DNA from: Artocarpus heterophyllus | Lineage: Eukaryota > Streptophyta > Magnoliopsida > Rosales > Moraceae | Reading direction: 5' to 3' | DNA: 64,000 nucleotides | NCBI GenBank assembly: GCA_025403435.1 | Contig: CM046333.1 | Location: 16,827,770 to 16,891,769, forward strand | Part shown: positions 59,279 to 64,000 of the stretch, piece after piece | Layout of the letters: each line of letters opens with the position of its first letter | How positions within the stretch are numbered: position 1 is the first letter of the stretch | Program-made: the position numbers and the translations under genes | Notes under the pieces: generated by a model | What the model saw: only the letters and a program-made list of their open reading frames with translations | What the model was told of the DNA's origin: nothing | The model's database searches: none

Positions 59279-61252
59279 GAATCCAATCCGCAAAATCCAT
59301 GGTTTTTGAATTGGATTGGGGTGTTCATAGATTAATTTCTCCCAATCCAATATGTATGAATTAGATTATGGATCTAGGTGATATATTTCAACACCAATTC
59401 TCTAAAAATGAGTTTTCTAAGGCAATAAAAATAATGACCTTTTTTTTAGGATGAAAAACAAGTACCATTTAAAGATACCTTTTTAGTATGGCATACTTGC
59501 ACCGTATTGTGCTAATTAAAATGATATGGAGCTAGAAAATGTTTAAACATTGTATAATCTAATACTACCTTAAAAATTAATGGAACACATATATATGTAA
59601 TAACCAAAAAAATATATGTATTAGACTGTATTGTGTAATTTAGCTTACGGTACAAGATTAATAGATATAACAAATGTTTTAATTTCATTACATACTGCGA
59701 CATTTACATTAATAAATGTAACAAATGTTTTAATTTCAATATACACATACCATAAATACACATATGCATGCCAATGAGAGATAGGAGTCAGAGTTTAGGG
59801 TGCCCGAGCCATTATTGGAGCTAGGGTGTAGGGTGAGTCTAGTGTCGAGGCTAAGTGTTGGGTTTGAAATGGGGTCATGTGTCGAATAGAGTGTTGGGAT
59901 GAGTCAAGATCCAGTGTTAGGGTGGGAGCCAAGGTCCAAGCTGGGATTAGGGCTAGTGTTGGGGTTCAAGCTACGTCTAGTGTTAGGCTTATGGGCAAGA
60001 CCGAAGGGCTTGAAATAAAATGGCTGTCGAGGTGTTAACCAACAGCAACAATGGGCTCATAAATGGGGCTAAAGTTGGGATTTAACCCAAATGTGGTCAA
60101 GCTTATGTGTTGGGACTATAGTTTGGGTCTAGGTTGAGATTGATGTTGATCTTCAGGTCAAGAATGGATTTATGACCAATGATGGGCGAGATTGAGTTGG
60201 CATTGCTATTGGGTGTGGCTTGACTTTGAGGTTAGGGATCTTATTAGGGTATGGTTCAAACCGTGGTCAGGTCAGGTTCAAACCCGATTCTCATTATGTG
60301 GTAGGTGTTAAGATCCATGATCAATCTGTTTGTAAATTCAATACTTAATACAAGATGAAACGATACAAAACATGCATGGTATTATGCCATATAACTTTTT
60401 AATAAACATCATATTACATAGAATAATAATTATTTTAAAACAATATTATATGACATAATACGGTGCATTAAACTTGTCATTGTCTATCCTTAAATATTTT
60501 GTTCTTTTATTTTCCCCCTCAGATAAGTTGCTCGATTTTGTTCAAATTTTTTTTTTTATAATGAAGGAAGAAAGTGCATAGAAGTGTCCTAACTTGGTGC
60601 AAACGGCCAAAAGCGAATTTCCCAATTACAAAATACGTCCTTGGCTAATGTTCGCAGTAATTTTGAAATTCTCCAAATCACGGAGTGATCTATTTGTTAA
60701 CATCTGAATTTATAAGACTTTATTATTCAACTCTGGCAAAGCTGAAAAAGGAAAACAAAGATTGTTTTTCATCAGTGGTCCTAATTTGTACACCAAGAAG
60801 TTAAACTGTTTTGGTCAAATATATGACACTGACCGCCTCACCAAAGCCAAAAAAAAAAAAAAAAAAAGTAAACAATTTATGAAAATGAGTTGACGCCTTA
60901 TAGTTTGTCCTCCATGATTTTTTTCTTAGAAAATCTACAGTCCCCTTAACTTCTTTGCTTTAAATTCTGAACGAAAACCTGAACTTTATTAACATCTTTT
61001 AAACAAATTAGAAAGGATAACTTATTGATATTGCATGTCACTTTGTAAAATCCAACGTCATTTAAAACAATAAAATGATTAAAAAAGTTGATAGTATTAC
61101 GTGACCTAATTGACTTCAATATTTAAAAAGAAGGATATGCTCATTGTATGGTCAAATTAAATGCTGTATATATATATATATATATATTATATCATATATA
61201 TACGTATTGATAAAATACATAAGCCATGTATTCTCTCATGCATATTGCTAGG
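59279..61252. other. Intergenic DNA with a G-rich degenerate repeat tract
   Basis: 59279-59370 continues the ATTGGATT repeat interrupted by E3. 59661-59745 holds an imperfect direct repeat around ACAAATGTTTTAATTTCA. 59795-60300 is the G-rich tract listed separately. A (TA)n run lies at about 61164-61187. No gene is seen. Confidence 0.5.
59795..60300. repeat. Degenerate G-rich minisatellite-like tract
   Basis: The strings GTGTTGGG, GTGTTAGGG, GGGTTCAAGCT and GTCTAGTGTT recur irregularly over 0.5 kb, with strong G over C bias on the + strand, in otherwise AT-rich DNA. The unit length is not constant. No ORF spans it. Confidence 0.6.
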
Positions 61253-62010
61253 TAGGGCCGGCAATATGGGTTGCGACACCACGATACGACACGACCCTGA
61301 CACGAATTTTTATTGGTTTGTGTCAAAAAAATTAACTTCTGGCCAGTTTAGTGTCAACATGAAATTGACCCGTCCAAAAACAGGTCGGATTCAGGTCACC
61401 TCGCCTAACCCAAAACTGACCGCTTGTATTTATTCAAATATTTTTTTATTTTATTATTATAAATTAGATAAGATATAAACAATAGTATAACTCTAAACAT
61501 CAAAACCCTACCTCTCATTTTGAAAGACAAATCAGTTCTATTATCCTATCCTTGTTATGATAGCTCGTGGCATTTTAAGCATTTCGGTATCAACAGTTGC
61601 ATCAGAATTTGCATTTAGTAACAGTATCAGCAATTGCTATGATGGCTCGTGATATGCTTTGGATTTGTTGGATGTTTTTTAAATTTTAGGATTGTACTTT
61701 CTTGAAACTCATCTAATTTTATGTTTGTTTTGTGTTATATTTATTAGTGTATGAGGGTCATAGACAGGTTACGGGTTACAATCGGATTGTGGGTAAAATA
61801 CGGCCCACGGGTCTTTTTTTTTTTGCATTGTGTATAAGGAAACGGGTTGACATGGGTCGTGTTCGTGTCAACCCGTATCAAAATAGGTCGGGTTAGGGTT
61901 GAAAATTTTTAACTCGTTTATCTCATGAGTCGGGTTAGTGTCAACTTAATTTTTGTAAAAATTGATCCCAACTCACCACTAATCTGACTCGTTGACCCGA
62001 TTTGTCACCT
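61253..62010. mobile_element. Decayed hAT-like non-autonomous element
   Basis: Left part TAGGGCCGGCAATATGGGTT with ACGACACGACCC. The right part has GGTCGGGTTAG, GACCCGATTTGTCACC. Repeated inverted CGGGT/ACCCG motifs around an AT-rich middle resemble the GGGT-rich plant hAT MITE families and the element at 4167. A possible, imperfect 8-bp duplication (CTAGGTAG/GATGGTAG) places the true ends a few bases differently. No ORF. Confidence 0.4.
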
Positions 62011-62511
62011 GATGGTAGGGGAACTTGTTGAGGTTATGTTGCCTTACTTGTAAGCTTGTAAATGTTAAATAGAAGAGAGCTTCATGTTTTTTATATCATA
62101 AGAGGGAAGTGTCCGTCCACGTCAAACAAAACTATGAAAGAATACCACTTTTGGATAACACAAAATGATGTATAAAATACTTCATTTGCTTCGAATAATT
62201 GAAAAGCTAAAATCTAATATTTTGAACATTAAAAGGCAAGGCATATGTTCATTTTTTTTCCTTTATTAAAAACAACAATAGATTCCCCACAAAAAACAAC
62301 AACAAATTGCATATCTACTTCTACATATATTTACAGTTAGAAGTGTGGTTCAAAGATGCAGTCAAAAGGAAAAAAAAAAAAAAAAAACAACAACAAAAAG
62401 AGAAAAAGTGAGAAACCTTTGCATGCACACAAAAAATAAAAAATAAAAAATAAAAAAACACTTTGGATGTAACTAATGTTTCTCAGCCTCATAATCTTCT
62501 TTTTACTTTTA

Positions 62512-62980
62512 TGCCCTGATTGGTATGAATGAAAAGTGGAGGAAAAAAATATTGGAAAGTTTTTTTAATGAAAATTGATATGATGAGGTGTTTGGTAGAA
62601 AAAAAATTATAATAGAAAGAAAAAATAGGTGAAAAAATTAACATGTGGGTCCTATCAAAATTGATCTCTCTAAATATAAATAGATTTGATGAGGAAAAAG
62701 TTTGATAACCGTGTAAAGAAAGTGAAGTTACCAATTTATTTTTCTTTTCTATCAAAATTTCAACAAAAAAAATTAGACACCAAATTAGAGAAACAGCTAA
62801 ATATATTTGAGAAAAATAAAAATTCTATTAATAGCAGTTTTTTTCATTCCTTGAGAAGATAAAATAATTACATACCAAACAAGTAAATAAAAAATCAAAA
62901 TATTTTCTTTTCCTATAGTTTTCTTTATTTCATAATTTTTTCTTTTTTCCTATTTTCTTCCCTCCTTACCAAACAGGACA
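62512..62980. mobile_element. Tourist-like (PIF/Harbinger) MITE (469 bp)
   Basis: Terminal inverted repeats TGCCCTGATTGGTA at the left and, on the minus strand, TGTCCTGTTTGGTA at the right. The target duplication TTA is present at 62509-62511 and 62981-62983. AT-rich interior, no transposase. It lies about 0.9 kb upstream of the LEUNIG start codon. Confidence 0.7.
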
Positions 62981-62983
62981 TTA

Positions 62984-63906
62984 GTGTCAGAAGGGTCATT
63001 TCGCGCGAGTTTAATCAAGGATTGCCCATCAAAGAATGATTAGTGCTCTGAGGCCAAAGGAGGGAAGGGGTTCACGCAAAGAGAATCTGGAATGTAAGAG
63101 AAACATCCAAATAATAAAAAACAGAGAGGTTGATTCATAAATAAAAAGAAAAACAAGTGCTACATTGAAAAGGTGTTGGAAGATAAAGCACATCTATATA
63201 CTGCCAATGGGTCCCTTTTACCACAACAATTACACAAACAATCTGTACATCTGGGTGGTAAATACACCTAAGTTTAAGGGTATTTCAACCAAAAAGCTGC
63301 CCTCAAACTCACTATCTTGAGACTGAAAATTTGATGGGCCTCGAGGGCTGATTAGGTAAATTCACCCATCAAAGCCATTATGATATCTGCAACAGCAACT
63401 CAATCCACCAACACACTATCAGAGAAAGAATTCAGACCAAAAGGAAATTTTTTTCTTTTTATTGCAAAGTACAAAAACAAGAAGTTATTATCAAGCTCAA
63501 AAGGAGAAAAAAATGAAAAAACGTTTTTGAGTTGCAGGTATATCTGTCAATCTCTTCCTTTCTTTATTCATAATAATATTCAATCAACACCCACAAGGAT
63601 ATACATACCTACAAATATATATATATATATATATGTTATATAATATGTTGTTTTTATGTATTTTCATTTCATTTGCCAAAATTAGAGGCTTAGCTTCTGT
63701 TCCTTACAAATAGATTATCTTTTTCTCTCTTTCCCACTGTATCTTCCTTTTGTTTTGTGGATTTATTTGTGTTGTGAACGAAAAGTTTGCAAATTTCCTC
63801 TTATGGGTCTGCTATTTATTCAGAGCTGAACAGAAGCAGAACAAGTTATTGCCCTCAGAAATTCGCATTGCTATTCGCTATTGTGTGAGAACTTATCCTC
63901 AACAAC
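62984..63906 (+). promoter_or_regulatory. LEUNIG promoter and 5' untranslated region (approximate)
   Basis: No ORF of its own. A candidate leader intron could run from a GCAG/GTATAT donor near 63537 to a TTCAG acceptor near 63822, after which the exon would read into the ATG at 63907. An (AT)n run is at about 63618-63634. The start of transcription is not visible. Confidence 0.4.
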
Positions 63907-63938
63907 ATGTCTCAAACAAATTGGGAAGCTGATAAAAT
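63907..63938 (+). CDS. LUG: LEUNIG-type transcriptional corepressor, first coding exon (gene continues beyond the window)
   Basis: The ATG at 63907 opens MSQTNWEADK followed by AT and a GTAAGT splice donor at 63939, so the eleventh codon (ATG) is split by the intron. The decapeptide is the conserved beginning of LEUNIG proteins, Groucho/Tup1-type nuclear corepressors that act with SEUSS-type adaptors in floral and leaf patterning. It is the first strand of the LUFS domain. The paralog LUH is known to differ at the first residues. Only 32 coding bases are in the window, so the assignment rests on this exact N-terminus and the splice site. Confidence 0.72.
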
Positions 63939-64000
63939 GTAAGTTCTTTTCCATATTTTTTTCGTTTGTTCATCTCTATTGAAGAGTTTTCTATGTGGGT

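Overview
The window is nuclear DNA from a eudicot plant. It is AT-rich, has spliced plant genes with GT-AG introns, is full of LTR retrotransposons primed by initiator tRNA-Met, and contains an auxin-biosynthesis YUCCA gene. I cannot name the species. Only two ordinary host genes are seen: a four-exon YUC4-like flavin monooxygenase (41872-43820, + strand) and the first coding exon of a LEUNIG-type corepressor, which runs off the right edge (63907-63938, + strand). Almost everything else is transposable elements, many with exact ends and target-site duplications (TSDs).

Layout. 1-4158: AT-rich intergenic DNA with an array of diverged palindromes. 4167-4881: GC-rich non-autonomous hAT element with a perfect 8-bp TSD. 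4948-13943: Tekay-like Ty3/gypsy chromovirus (E1), TSD TATTA, with three in-frame stops. 17345-30425: a nested stack in which a decayed inverted-repeat element holds a ~3.2 kb solo LTR (18151-30230, TSD AGGAT), which in turn holds a very young Tekay-like element (E2, 19170-28007, TSD ATTAT). 34878-38888: Ty1/copia element (TSD CTATT) that has lost reverse transcriptase and RNase H through an in-frame deletion. 40.3-44.1 kb: YUCCA gene with a distal G-box pair. 44.1-51.1 kb: intergenic DNA with small MITEs and microsatellites. 51089-59273: a young non-autonomous LTR retrotransposon (E3, TSD CTATA). 59.3-63.9 kb: a G-rich repeat tract, a decayed hAT-like element, a Tourist-like MITE, and the LEUNIG upstream region.

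The most interesting object is E3. It keeps only the replication signals of the Tekay-like elements (LTRs, primer-binding site, polypurine tract). Its interior carries an intact, intronless LOG-family gene (cytokinin riboside 5'-monophosphate phosphoribohydrolase) and an unrecognised 137-codon Cys-rich ORF, both in the element's sense direction. A ~750-bp core of its LTR is nearly identical to that of E2, while the LTR flanks are clearly diverged. E2-type proteins are therefore plausible mobilisers of E3. The LOG copy has changes at motifs that are catalytic in known LOGs, so activity cannot be assumed.

All five LTR retroelements read on the minus strand. E1 and E2 carry chromodomain-like C-termini typical of heterochromatin-seeking chromoviruses. 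YUCCA (auxin synthesis) and LOG (cytokinin activation) lie about 10 kb apart, but the LOG copy came with a mobile element, so no host pathway cluster is implied.
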